Shown: positions 38,495 through 50,203, counted from the first letter of the stretch. The stretch is 64,000 nt of DNA from Hypomyces perniciosus (GCA_008477525.1 SPDT01000004.1:3286001-3350000); one strand, 5' to 3'. Translations and numbers: made by a program. The notes: generated by a model not told the origin, from the letters alone.

Positions 38495-38901
38495 TTTATT
38501 AGGGGTAATTAATATACTCAATGCACCAGCATTTTTTCTTATTAGCTTACCCGAAAAAGGTTAGCTGTTTATTTAAGCAGTTACTGGATTAGGAAAGTAT
38601 AGGAGTATAAAGATATATAAATAGACCTAGTTTAATAAACAATAACCTTTTTCCCTTTTTAATATATAACCTTACTTATAAGAATATAGTCGCTGAGGCG
38701 TATAAAGGTAACTGTTAGTTGCTTTTGGCTGCCGGTATTATGATTAAATGATCTGCAGTATCTTTTTAGCCCCTATATTACTTAATCGCCGCTTTATGGT
38801 TCTGTTAGGAGCGCGGTTCCCGCGCTCGATACCAGTCGTTGTGTATAGGTGTATATGTGTGTTGTGTATGTGTTTTGGAGTGCCAATTCCCCCTCGACAA
38901 A
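38495..38901 (+). repeat. Element F 3' LTR (407 bp)
   Basis: Begins tttattaggggtaatt and ends ccctcgacaaa. The left third is heavily RIP-mutated; the right third is nearly intact compared with the other copies. Confidence 0.8.
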
Positions 38902-38905
38902 AAAC

Positions 38906-39480
38906 TTACAGACTTAATTAATACTGATAGTTTTAATGTTATGCCTTATTCTTATTATCTCTCTCGCGGCCTAAAGTGTTATATAAGCGACTATTCTTTA
39001 AAATGCAGTAAGTGCGTTTATATTAGTTGTCTATATAATAGTGTAGGGGTTATATTAAGCTTTTATATATTTCCCTAAAGTCTTTTCTTTCAGTATTATA
39101 GCTAAAACTATTTCCTAATATTAAATATTAGTTCTAAGTCGCAATATCTTAATTCTATTAAAGAGTTAGCGGAAAAACTTTTATTACTTTATTATAAAGC
39201 CCTTTATAAAGCCTAGGCGGAAATAGATAAGGCCTTAGATTGTTTAAAGTATCTCTATTATTAGAAATAATAGCTGCGGACTAAAGGTAAAGAGATAGTC
39301 AAGTATAGGTTGGAATCTTTAGATAAACTAGAAGATCTAAAGCGGCAGGAATCAGAAATTCTTTTAGAGGTTCAGGACTTTTAGGGTATCGATCTTCTCA
39401 CTTTCAACGCTTTATTAGACCCTTTATTAAAAGGCTTAGATTTTAGTAGAATTGCTGTAAAGTCGTCTAAAAGTATTTAA
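38906..39480 (+). pseudogene. Antisense ORF in element D: Cys-motif plus coiled-coil protein
   Basis: One plus-strand frame, antisense to D, from about the edge of element F to a TAA at 39,478-39,480. It reads MPYSYYLSRGLKCY from 38,941, then KCSKCVYISC (a C-x2-C motif with a further Cys), then after several stops a Lys/Glu/Leu-rich helical stretch (NSIKELAEKLLLLYYKALYKA, EIDKALDCLKYL, GKEIVKYRLESLDKLEDLK) typical of a coiled coil, and the tail GIDLLTFNALLDPLLKGLD. Stops are TAA/TAG at positions where Gln is likely. It runs convergently into D's pol: its last codons are antisense to the chromodomain end. Similar coiled-coil hypothetical proteins with a Cys motif are, from memory, frequent in ascomycete annotations. 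The 5' part was displaced by element F. Confidence 0.55.
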
Positions 39481-42400
39481 GGTATTTTTTAAGTTCCTAA
39501 AAGTTATATTTTTCCCTATAGTTTTTCCATTTTACTAAATACTAGCATTTATTAGCTTCTATTCTTATAGCTTTAATTTCTTTAACTTTATATTTTTCTT
39601 TAACCAGTAAAACCTTAATTAAGTCTATAATTAATCTGTTTTCCAATTTATTTTATAATACTTTTTTAAATAGTAAAATATAAAATACCAGGTAAATCTA
39701 GATACTGTCTAATAGTATAAGTTTATAAGTGACTTTTAAAATAACTTTTTTAATTAGGTAAAGTTTAAATTTCTTAAAATCTAATTTATCGCTTACTTAT
39801 ATTATTTTAATATTTACAGTCTTTTTTCCTAGTAAATAATAATATAAATAGACTATATCTCCCTCTTTAAAGATTAATCCCTTTAATCTATATTTATTGG
39901 CGTACTTCTTTATTCTTTCTTATATAAAGTAAAAGTATACCTGTATTTCTTTATATAACTGCTTTATATCTTTAGCTTTAATTTATACTTTATTAATATA
40001 TAGGCCTTTCTTTAGCACTTTATATATATTTAGCGTAAAGCTGTAATTAATGTATATTAGGCTAAGTCCAGTTAACTCTAAAATATTACTATTATAGGAT
40101 ATTTATACAATTAATAGCTTCTTTACTTAATTATTTTAACTAAAGTTAATATAACTTCTTAAATAAGCTTTAATAATCTAATTAATGCATTCTATTTAAC
40201 TATCTATCTATAAGTAATATACAGTATTAAACTTATAATTTATATTTAACTAATTTATAAATACTTATTCAAATTTAAACGCAAAAGTTAATCCTTAATT
40301 AGAAATAATCTTAGCTAGAATTATATAGTTAACTGCAATAAATTGCAAAAATATATAAACTAGTATTTCTGCATTCATTACTTTTTTATATAAAAGGAAG
40401 TAAAAGTATTTAATAAATTAATCTACAATTACTAAAATACTATTATATTTAATCTTTAATCTTAGTTTAATAGATAATAGTAGTTTAATAATAAAGTTTA
40501 ATAAAATTAATTTTTATAGTTATTCCAGTATTAGTAAAGGTTAAAGTTTACTGTATAATTTATATTTTAAGGGTTTAACTATTCTATAAATTATACAGTA
40601 AGAAATAACATTTTATATTACTTTCTTAAGCCTTTAAAACTTAAAATCCCTTTATACTTATTTGCAGGTCTTGCAAATACTTTTATATCTATATACTAGG
40701 TATTAATAAACTTCTGTAACTATATTTTTCTAGAGTTTATCTAAGATCTAGATCTTTCCATTTTATTATTAAGTTCCTTTTTTATTAAACTCTATATCTT
40801 CTAGGAATCTATTATTATCTTAAATAATATAATACTCTTTAATATATTACAGTATAGTATTATTACTAAATACTTTATATATAGCTTAAAGTGCTATTTA
40901 TTAATAATATCCTTTAAGGGTTTATTTTAAAATCTGCCTAATATACTTGATCTTTCCTTAGTTATAATCGGCTTATCTGCTAAGCGCATTTATTTATCTA
41001 TTCTCGGATCCTTTTCAGTAGATCAGGATATAGTTAAATTCTAAGAGATATTCCATATAGCGGATCTGCCTTTTAAAGAGTTATTAAACTATTGCAAAAT
41101 ACGCGATATTTTTATAGTCTATATATACCTTAACTTTATACATTCCTCCTAGCAGGTAATATTACTATTCCTTAAATGTAAGGATAATAGCAAAGAATTC
41201 TTTATTATATATTAAGTAATTTAGTTTTATACTATATAATGCTTTAAAGTAAAAGGCAATAAGGTATAGTTTACTGTTTTTATTTTTTTTTAGCTAAATT
41301 AAGCTTTTACAGTAAAGTTAAAAGTATCTATTTCAATTTCCATTTCTTTAAATAGGTTAAATATAATAAGTATAGGTTTTTCCGAGATAAGCTGTTTAAG
41401 TTGATTAAAGGTATCCTATATATCTAATACCTATAGAAACTTTTAATCCTTTTTAGTGAGTTTATAGAGAGTTTATATAACACTTTTATAGCCTTTAATA
41501 AATTATTAATAGTAGTTAGCGAGTTTTAAAAAGCTTTAGATTTCTTTAACTATTATAAATATAGGCTAGTCTTTTACTGCTTATACTTTTAATAAATCTA
41601 TACAAATTTCTTTAAAGGTAATAATATACTTTAAGAAAGTAACTTTCTATATATAGAATTTGCATTTCTTTAGTTTTATAAGTAGTTTAGTATTTTATAG
41701 TATCTATAATACTTTATAAATATATGCTTTATATTCTTTAAAGGTATCTAAGAAGATTAGGATATTATCTAGGTAAATAACTATAAAGATATTAAAGTAC
41801 TCTTTTAATATATTATTGATTATCTTTTAGAATATTATAGGAGTATTAATAAGATTAAAAGGTATAATTAGGTATTTAAATAAGCTATATTTAGTTTAAA
41901 AGGCGGTTATCTATTTATATCCTTCCTTAATTCAAATAAAGTTATAAGCGCCTTTAAGGTCTAGCGCTATAAACTACTTTTTCCTATATAGTCTATCCTG
42001 TAATTCCGTAATTAACAGTAATAGAGTTCTATCTTTAATAGTAACTTTGTTAAGCTGTTAATAGTTTATAACTAACTATAGTTTACCTCCTTTTTTTAAT
42101 ATAAATATAATAAAATAGCCTGCTTTTAATAAAGAGGGTTAAATATACCCTTTAGCTAATATATTATCCAAATAGCTGTATAGGCTTTTAAGCTCTTTTT
42201 TATTTAGATTATAAATTTTATAAAAAGTGGTGTTTGCATTATCCTTAAATTCAATTATATAGTCCTATTAACTGTATTCCAGTAGTTTCATATTAAGTGT
42301 TTCTTTAAATAGTTTTTTGTACTTTTAGTATTCTTTAAGGATATTCTGCAGTTATTTTAGCAATACTGCTATTTCAAGGCTTTTTATTTTAAGCATTTCA

Positions 42401-45400
42401 TTAATATTATTAAATACTTTCTATAAAAAGGCAATTATTCTTTAGATTTATTTATCCTTCCTTTTACTTTATTTAAGTTTTATTTTTAGGTAAATTATTT
42501 CTATAATTAAATTAAAGGTAACTTTTTTAGTTCCTTTCTTTAGTATACCTAGGGGTTTTATATAGGATTTCTGCCCTGCAGCTAAAGCCTTTCTAATAGT
42601 TCTGATCGCTAAGGGAGCTTTATTATCGCGCTAATAAAACTAGCTGTTCTCCTAGTCGATATTAAGGTTATTGCATTTTAGCCGAAAATAACCAAGAATA
42701 ATATTATACTTATCGATATTCGCTATATTGCAAAAAACTACTCCCTTATATTTAGCGATTTCAAGTTCAAGATAATCAGTCTTTCGCTTAACCTATCTAT
42801 TATTATATATAAAGGCTTCTCCTTCTACTTAACGAAGTTAATATAGTTTAGTTTTCTCTTTCTAAGGTAACTGTAAGCGATTTACAGTTATAGGTGCAAT
42901 AAAATTACCTATCACTCCGCTATCTATTAATATATATAGCCGATATCCCTTAATTATTATCTTTAATTTAAGATATAGTAAATCTTTATTATTACTTTTA
43001 TTGTTTAATATTTCAAGAGATATAATTCATCGATTATTACCTTATAGCCCTTTTATAGGTAATGTTAGTTATTTCCTAATTCTTCTCTTTTTATATAGAT
43101 TTCGCAGTTAATCGGGGTTCCTTAAAGTAAATGCCACCTTCTCCTATTATAGGCAGTTTCTTTATAGGTAATAAAGTTAAACTGGTTTTAATGCAATTCC
43201 CTTATAATCTAGTTAATCTCTCTATCTTTTAAAGTAAGTTTATACCCTATATACTTCCACATTCACTATTCTTAAAGTTTTCTTTACAGGTAAATAGTAC
43301 ACTTATCCTTTTAGCAGTATATATAATCTAGCGATAAGTATAGTATATTATTAATTTATTATAAATACTAATCTTACAGCTTATTTCGCTTATATATAAT
43401 ACACTTTAAGCTATTACACTTTAAATAGTATTATTAATTACACTTAAACCTTTTATTATAGCGGAAATGCTATTTTATCAGTTTCTCTTAGCAGTAAATA
43501 TAATATCCTTTAGACTTATATCCTTTAAATCTTTATAGTTAATAATATTCCTTTAAGGTTTCAGTATCTAGTTTAATAATAATAATCTTAAAGTCTTAGT
43601 ACTATATAGTTATAATCTATTCTTTAAAAGTATTATAATCCTATACCTATTCTATAAAGTAAAACAAGATTTTAATCAGGAATACATTATACTTCACTTT
43701 CTTTTAAAAGTATACTATATACCTATATATAATGCAAGTAACCTAGGATATAGTATAATGCTTTTTATAAATAGGGTTATTTATAGCGTAATCTCCTTAT
43801 ATATAGAAATATGCAGGTTTTTTGCATATAGCTAGAGCAACTGGGATGGCTCTGATAGCTATCTCGTTATTAGCTCTGTTTTGCGTATAAAGCTGTCTGT
43901 ATAGGTATAGGTTTAACCTGTCTTACTGTATACCTATAGCAACTTTTTTAACTAGGTTCAGGTAGTATTTATTTAATTTATCTTTAAAGTTACTATTTAT
44001 AGGTAATATATTTTCTAATTCTAAAAGTATAGCACTATATAGTAATAGTCTATATTATAAAGGGTTATTTTTATCTTTATTATTAAAGTTACTGCTGCTA
44101 GTCTATCCTTTATTGCCTACAGTAATTTAGTTAAAATATTAGTAATCGATTACGGCGATTATTTATTTATTTAGGATACTGTTATCCTTATCTGACTTTA
44201 TATAGCTAGAGTCTAGGTATCGTTCCATTAAACCATTTAAGTATAGTAAATACCTATTTACTTTATCCTCTCTAAAAATACTTTTAAAAGTTAAGGATCT
44301 AGGTCTTAACCAGTATCCCCTTTAATTTATTATAAATATCTTTCTAGGTTATTTCAGGTATTATCCGCTTTTATCCTTACTAAATTTATAAATAAAGCAG
44401 CTATCATTATAGTATATAGTCTAGCTAAGTAATATATAATCAGTAGTTTTTAAAACTATATTAACTTTTCGTTTAGGTTTTAGTATAGGCTTTTAAGGTT
44501 TATTAGTTCTTAGCTTTTATAAAGTTTTATAGTCCTTTAAAAATTATCTTAGTTTATTACAGTTATAACAAATGACCTTTACCTTTCCCTTCTAAATAGC
44601 ATCTAAATCTATTTAACTAGGTCTCTTATTATTAAAGCTAGCAATATATTCTTATTACTTTTTACTTTAATTTATATATCCTCAATACTTATAAATTTAT
44701 TTAAATTACTATTATCTTTTTTTATATTTAAATAAAGTTTATAAAGTAAATTATCTGCATTTATATATTTTTTAATAAACTTAGTAATGCCTTTATTGCA
44801 AGAGAACTTATAAGCTTCCCTTTTAACTTTTAGCTTAAATCTATTATAAAAGCATTTAATAAAGGCAGAGTTTCCCTATTTAACCTTAAAAGTATAGTTC
44901 TTAAAGTATATAGCGTAATTAAAGTATTTTCCTTTTTAAATTAAATTTATAAATTTATTTTCTATAGTATATTCTTTATTAATATTATTAAAGATATTCT
45001 TCAGTTTTTCCTTAAAGCAATTATAACTAGCGAATATAGTTTATATTTACTTATTAATATTAGCTTTATTATTAAAGAAATCCCTTTAAGTAAATTCAAA
45101 TTACTTTAAAGTATTCCCTTTAAGTTATCTGGCAGCTAAAAGAACTTTACTAGTCTTTATATTAAAGCTAGTTAAAAAGTAAGTGAAATAGTTATATAGT
45201 TAAGTAAAAAATAGTTAAAATATTATAGTACTTTTATTAAAGTGCTTAAAGGGTTATATTTTAAGCAATTCTTTTAAGTCCTTTAAAGGTCAGTTTCCTT
45301 TAAGGTTTAGTATAGGGTTTAGGTTAAGTATAGGCAGCGTTTAATTCTATAAGTTTATAATAATCGCTTACTATTAGTGAATTATTTAGTTAAGCTTAGC

Positions 45401-45682
45401 GTTTTTAATAATTAAATACTAATAGCATTACTCCTGTTTTATATAGTTAGCTTCTATATATTAAAAGGCTTTTTCTATACGGATATAGAGTTGTTCCGTT
45501 TTATCGACTTTATCTTTATTTTCGCTTCCACTTATATTATTATATCTATTATTATCCTGCCCTTAGCAAGGAGGTGGAATAGAGGGTGGAGTATTAGGGT
45601 TATTAGAAAAGGATACTGCAGCGGATATACTTGCAATATTGCTTAAGATTCTTAGTGGCCTTTTAAACAAGAGTTGTTAATA
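39481..45682 (-). pseudogene. Element D gag-pol relic with chromodomain
   Basis: Minus strand, five domains by eye. Chromodomain at about 39,490-39,600 (EKYKVKEIKAIRIEANK, then YLVKWKNY). Integrase C-terminus at about 39,640-39,960 (FKEGDIVYLYYYLLGKK, then SDKLDFKKFKLYLIKK and LVFYILL). Integrase core to about 40,900. RT active site IVIYLDNILI at about 41,755-41,790. Protease IDSGVIGNFI at about 42,903-42,939, where retropepsins have a DSG motif. Gag lies above about 43,900, with a C-x2-C remnant (CYNC) at about 44,560. Stops are everywhere. The family is the same as 1-357 and 7,484-9,197. Confidence 0.8.
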
Positions 45683-46089
45683 TATAATAATCCGGGTTAA
45701 TTCTTAAGGGATAAACTAAGGTTCATGGGTCTATATTAACAGAAAGGTTAAAGATAAATACTAAACAGGGTAACATAATTACAATTCTATAAAACAGGCG
45801 GTTTTAGTAAATGCAATTATTAATAACTGTCTAAATAACTATACTAAATAAGTGATAAGCCAGTTATATATATATAAAGGAAATCTATATATAATTACTA
45901 ATATTCCAGTAAGCGTTGCTGCGATTACTGTAATAGTATAGTAATCGAGTAAATAATTACACTTTTTAGTATAGTGAGCGTTTAAGTAATTACTCTTAGC
46001 GCAGTGATTACTTCTTAGTAATTGGTCGGTGTAACCGATATTCTCCTGTGCCCCTGTAACCTGGTCTTCGATATAGTCGGGTCATAATA
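45683..46089 (-). repeat. Element D 5' LTR (407 bp)
   Basis: Begins tataataatccggg (altered tgtaacgatctggg) and ends gggtcataata. The target-site copy cctat follows. Confidence 0.85.
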
Positions 46090-46754
46090 CCTATTAACTA
46101 TATAGTTTTTATAAAAAGAGTATTATACTATATATATCCTTTAGCTTAGTAATGCCTTAAGCCACTTATAAGGTTTATATCTAGCTATAGGCAATAAAAG
46201 GTATCTAGCAATTTTATCTCCTTATAGTTATTATCTTTATTAAGGATATTAAAAGTAGCTATACCTATTCCTTTAAGGGTAACAGGGCCCCTGCCAATAT
46301 AAATAACATTTAAATCCCTTTTATTAAGTCTATAGTCTATAAACTATTTCTTAAAATTAAGTATATAAACTGTAAATCCAGTATTATATAATAGACTATC
46401 TTAAATAAAAAGTCTAAGGGGTTTAGGTTTTTTAAAAGATTTAGAAGGCTTAAAAGGCTTTTTGCCTTTTTTAGCGTTTAGGGTATATAAAAGATCTCGA
46501 TTACTATTTAAGCTACTAGTAAATTTAGTAAAGGATTCTTTTAATAGCTCTTTTAAGCTATACTCCCTAGTAGCTAGATAATATATACTAGCAAAAGTAG
46601 TATCTTTAATAGTTTGCTTCTGGTTTTAATTCTTTTAATTCTTTTGATTTCCCTTCCTCTTTTAGGAATTAGAAGCTGGCTTTTAATCTTTAAATCTAGG
46701 AGGTACTAATTAATCTTTAGGGGATTTAGAAGGCCCTATAGACTTATTAACTTT
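46090..46754 (-). pseudogene. Element A: protease and end of gag
   Basis: Minus strand. About 46,190-46,330 reads VIYIGRGPVTLKGIGIATF and then YKEIKLLDTFYCL, matching the Copia protease block (V.G.G.V.L...........L.NVLYVP.L..NLIS). Higher coordinates give Lys/Pro/Ser-rich sequence (VNKSIGPSKSPKD, then LVPPRFKD) of the gag tail. The upper edge is the target-site duplication of the solo LTR (acttt, 46,750-46,754). Confidence 0.7.
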
Positions 46755-47335
46755 TGTTAAAATAACAAGGTTATACTGAACCTCATTTAAGTGCAGCTTT
46801 TAGGAAGGTGCACCCAACGCAGCAATGAGGAAACGACTGAGAGTCTAGTTGGGTCAACAATGGATAAACAATTGAATTGTAAACGATCTAATAGCTAGAA
46901 GCTATAGAATATCTAGTGTATATGCGGCTAGTGTAGAAGTGAATTGTATGAACAATAGCTTTGTCTTCTACAATAGTCTTCCGACTAGATAATAGGAATG
47001 CGGCGGCAGAATTGGGTTCGTGGCCCCGTTCCTATTTTCCGCAAAATTCATTTGTATAGGAAATCGGCCAAATCGACTCACGGCCATACAAACAGGAAAC
47101 CATTTTGGTCAGATTTTTTACAATAGCCATTGTGGCCATTGTATTAAGTCTAGGGTAGGCGGGGTAGCTGGTCCTAGCTTAATTGTTATCGTTGAAGATA
47201 ACAGAAATTTCCTGACGTACACCGAAGTTCCTCCGGAACTCGGTCCTAGCGTCGGGCCTAATTCCGGGTCTAGCCAGAATAGGAAGGTTACCCAAATACA
47301 CTAAAATCCTTACTTTTTAGCCCTCCTTTTTAACA
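46755..47335. repeat. Solo LTR of element A family (581 bp)
   Basis: Ends tgttaaaa and tttttaaca, with acttt duplicated on both sides (46,750-46,754 and 47,336-47,340). Element A's gag continues on both sides. It is clearly less RIP-mutated than the copy at 9,198-9,777. The 94-codon plus-strand ORF inside it (47,020-47,304) has no counterpart in the other copy and is probably chance. Confidence 0.85.
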
Positions 47336-48173
47336 ACTTTATATGCAGTAAAAGATAGATTCCTAGTTTCTTTTAATATATCTGCTATAAGGAACTGAAT
47401 ATTAAAACCTTTAGTTAATTGCCTAATAGCTCTGCTAGATTTAATAGTTCCTCTAATTCTTTTAGCCTATTAAAGATGAGTCTTTTCTAAGGCATTTAAA
47501 TATTAATTTACTTAATCTAATATATTAATATTAACCTTTAAAATAGCTAACTTAGCTAATAAGCTATTAAAAGTAGCATTAAATTCAGCCAAAGATCTTT
47601 TATAATTACTATAATTTAATAAATGAAATTCCTTATAAAGGGAATCTTTCTGCAAAATATTAAAGTAACTATATTATCTCTTTAATATTAAAAATACTTC
47701 TTTTAAGCTTTAAATCCAAGTAATAAATACAGTAGGAATAGCGATTAAACTATCCTTAATTAGTATAAGTAATAAGGCCTATTTTAAATTAAATAAAGAA
47801 TCAGTAACTATAGGATTTTCTATAAACGTATAATAATCTATAGCCTTTAATATAATATTTAAAGACTGTTTCTACTAATTAAAATTATTAAAACCTACTA
47901 GCTTATAGCTTTTAGGAAAGCTATAGACGTTTTTTAATACCTGTTTAATAAAACTATTATTTAAAGTAGAAATAGTAGTCTAGGGTTAAAGAATAAATAA
48001 AAATAAAACCTAGATTAGTATAGGAATAAAAGTAAAAGCTTATATTAGTACTAGTATAGGGGCTATAGGATTAATTTCTATTAGGCTAGTAGTCTATTAA
48101 GATTAAAGACCTAAAATAGTAGCAGCTAAGCTAGCTAGGGTATTATTTAACTGAGTTATAGTGTTATTTTAAC
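47336..48173 (-). pseudogene. Element A gag
   Basis: Minus strand. From high to low it reads FIKQVLKNVYSFPKSYKLVG-like sequence at about 47,900, then IENPIVTDSLFNLKQALLLI, LAEFNATFNSLLAKLAILKV at about 47,540-47,600, and RAIRQLTKGFNIQFLIADIL at about 47,390-47,450. This is the Copia gag (UBN2-like) arrangement: core, F...F..L...L, then a short helical segment. N-terminal Thr/Ser/Tyr-rich sequence extends to 48,173, where a B-family LTR starts. The missing start and 5' LTR imply a rearrangement or truncating insertion. Confidence 0.7.
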
Positions 48174-48596
48174 TGTAATAGGTATAGCCTATTATAGTAG
48201 CTAATAATAGGGCGCTATAGAATTATTTATTTAAAGCTAAGGAGCAAGAGAATAGAAAAGGGAGCTATTTAGCTATATATATTAATCTATAGGGCAGTAG
48301 TATATATATGCATAGGCCTAAGGCTTATATACAGTGCCCGATATATATATATCTATATTAACTAGTCTAGGAAATATAAGGAATTATAGTATTAAGCTTA
48401 ATATAGCTAAGGTCCTTCCTAATTAAGTCTAACCTATAATATTACCCCCCTATTAAGCTAGTTAATTCCTATATTTCTTTTTCGCAAAAGTATATTCCTT
48501 TAAAGGCTTATCTGCAGTCTTAATTAGCCTATATCTCTTTATATAAGCATTTAAGGCAGTTATATTTTTTAAAGAGATAGTAGGCTTTTAAGTTAG
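48174..48596 (-). mobile_element. Partial element B copy (3' LTR plus about 155 bp of interior)
   Basis: 48,174-48,441 is the reverse complement of the B LTRs; it begins tgtaatagg and ends cctataata. It is followed by the PPT complement (ttacccccctatt) and interior that matches 23,130-23,287 in reverse. The match stops at 48,596, where an F-family LTR begins. The rest of the copy is not found beyond that LTR. Confidence 0.8.
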
Positions 48597-49005
48597 TTTG
48601 TCGGGGGTAACTGATATGCCTAACGCACCCGCTTTCTTTTTCTTTTAGCTTACCTGAGAAAGGTTAGCTGCTTATTTAAGCAGTTACTAGATTAAAAAAG
48701 CATAGGAGTATAAAGATATACAAATAGACCTAGTTTAATAAAGAGCAACCTTCTTCCCCCTTTAATATATAACCCCACCTATAAGAATACAGTCGCTAAG
48801 GCGTATAAAGGTAACTGTTGGTTGCTTTTGGCTGCCGGCATCATAATCAAATGATCCGCAGTATCTTTTAGTCCCTATATTACTCAATCGCCGCTTTATG
48901 GTTCTGTTAGGAGCGCGGTTCCCGCGCTTGATACCAGTCGTTGTGTGTAGGTGTATATGTGTCTGTTGTATATATGTTTTGGAGTGCCAATTCCCCCTCA
49001 ACAAA
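48597..49005 (+). repeat. F-family LTR (409 bp) without matching target duplication
   Basis: Begins tttgtcgggggtaactg and ends ccctcaacaaa. It is the least RIP-mutated copy of this LTR in the window; an 80-codon minus-strand frame survives in it by chance. The flanks differ (ttag on the left, ctgc on the right), unlike the other insertions of this family, so the two sides were probably not contiguous before. Confidence 0.8.
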
Positions 49006-49585
49006 CTGCCTAATAAAAAAAAGAAATAATAAATAAATAGGCCTATATAAAATCTTTAATATATACCTTTAAGCTTATTAACTTAAACTCTTTAACTATA
49101 TCTGCATTTTCCTTATATTTTATAACTCTCTCTTTAAACTATTAGCAGTTAATAAAGTAGGTTAATAGATATATTTATTAAAATACAATGCTATTCATAA
49201 ATGAGAGAATAAGAATATATAGGGATAAATCTTTAACAGAAATAATAAGATAAATAAAGTAATAGAAAAATAGGAATTTAATAAGATCTTTAACTGCTAT
49301 AATAAAGATAGCCTATACTATTATATAGCCTAGAAATACTATACATTAAGCTAGTAACCTGTAAAAGACTTAAAAGGATAAAACACCGCCCTATTAAAAT
49401 ACTATATAAAAAACCCCAATAAGCCTGGCCCGCCTGCCTAGGTTAAGAAAAAGAAGATAACCAACCAGCTAAACCTGCAATACAGCAGCTGCTTATAACG
49501 GAATTAATATAATAGGAGGATTAAAATATATATAGACTTAAAATAGCTATTTAAAGGCAAATAGAGTTTAAAAGGGGGGGGGTAC
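49006..49585 (+). mobile_element. 3' end of another LTR retroelement
   Basis: A damaged plus-strand frame (NPNKPGPPA, then VKKKKITNQLNLQYSSCL, then YNRRIKIYIDLK) leads to a strong polypurine tract (ttaaaagggggggg, 49,569-49,582) and the start of an LTR at 49,586. I cannot assign the family. The rest of the element is absent. Confidence 0.5.
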
Positions 49586-49763
49586 TGTTATGGCACTAAA
49601 CCTGCCCTCTAATAACTTATCAGCATTATATATATCCTTATATAATAACCTAGTCCTACACCTTTAAACTACATTCTCATAGCTTCTTGCCTTATTCAAG
49701 GCACAACGAAGATATCACCTTGACCCGCTGTTCTGTATACCGTAATATCGCTTATAATAACGT
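49586..49763 (+). repeat. Probable partial LTR after the polypurine tract
   Basis: Begins tgttatggcactaaacc directly after the PPT. The end is uncertain (about gcttataataac). No second copy is visible in the window. Confidence 0.4.
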
Positions 49764-50203
49764 TAATATATATAGCAGGAATTATATAAAAGTCACTTAA
49801 GTAATAGGCTTATAAAAATAATATATTATTTATTAATTAGTTACTATATCCCTTAAACTTTAACTTAATTAAAAATCTTAAAAGTAATTAAAGAAAAAAT
49901 AATAAAATTATATCCTAAACTTCCAAATATTTTAAAAAACAATAATATACTTTGAAAGTTTATTAAGTTTTAATAAAAGTATAGGAGCTATTTAAAGATA
50001 AATAGTTAAAATAGTTAATATTATTAATTACTTACTGACTTAAGGCCGCAATTAACGCGAATAGATAATATATTAAATATTAGGAATATTCTTTACTAAT
50101 AATTTCAACCTATATAATTCGATTAATTTACATAGAGTTCTATTTAACCTTGATTTGGCTGTATAATAGCGATTTAAAGTTTGTGTGGTATTACTATATA
50201 ACT
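49764..50203. other. AT-rich spacer, nothing recognised
   Basis: Low-complexity A/T sequence with no open frame or repeat match that I can see. Confidence 0.4.

Larger units (their letters stand above)
26756..38901 (+). mobile_element. Element F: large (12.1 kb) Ty3/Gypsy retrotransposon inside element D
   Basis: The LTRs 26,756-27,162 and 38,495-38,901 (407 bp) are direct repeats. The 4-bp target aaac lies at 26,752-26,755 and 38,902-38,905. A purine tract (atagggaggg) precedes the right LTR, giving plus orientation, which agrees with RT. Order: LTR, long leader, gag, pol, then two ORF remnants of unknown function, then LTR. Solo LTRs of the family lie at 24,287 and 48,597. Confidence 0.8.
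26203..46089 (-). mobile_element. Element D: Ty3/Gypsy chromovirus inserted in element A, itself split by element F
   Basis: The LTRs 26,203-26,609 and 45,683-46,089 (407 bp each) are direct repeats. The flanking 5-mers are tctat (26,198-26,202) and cctat (46,090-46,094), a target-site duplication with one C-to-T change. A polypyrimidine run (aatatccccctccc) just inside the left LTR is a PPT complement, so D is on the minus strand. Element F occupies 26,756-38,901. Without F, D is about 7.7 kb. The fragments at 1-357 and 7,484-9,197 are from the same family. Confidence 0.85.
9198..48173 (-). mobile_element. Element A: Ty1/Copia retrotransposon, split by four later insertions
   Basis: Own segments: 9,198-11,003 (3' LTR, RNase H, end of RT), 23,552-24,286 (front of RT), 24,693-26,202 (integrase), 46,090-46,754 (protease and end of gag) and 47,336-48,173 (gag). 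Together they read on the minus strand in Copia order: gag, protease, integrase, RT, RNase H. The interruptions are element B, a solo F-family LTR, element D and a solo LTR of A's own family. B, D, the family-A solo LTR and the F-family solo LTR all have matching target-site duplications at their edges. The 5' LTR is missing: at 48,174 the sequence passes directly into a B-family LTR. Confidence 0.8.

Noticed and set aside
47020..47304. 94-codon ORF in the solo LTR
   Set aside because: Lies within an LTR and is not conserved in the other LTR copy; no domain.
48762..49004. 80-codon minus-strand ORF
   Set aside because: Contained in an F-family LTR; open by chance because this copy is little mutated.
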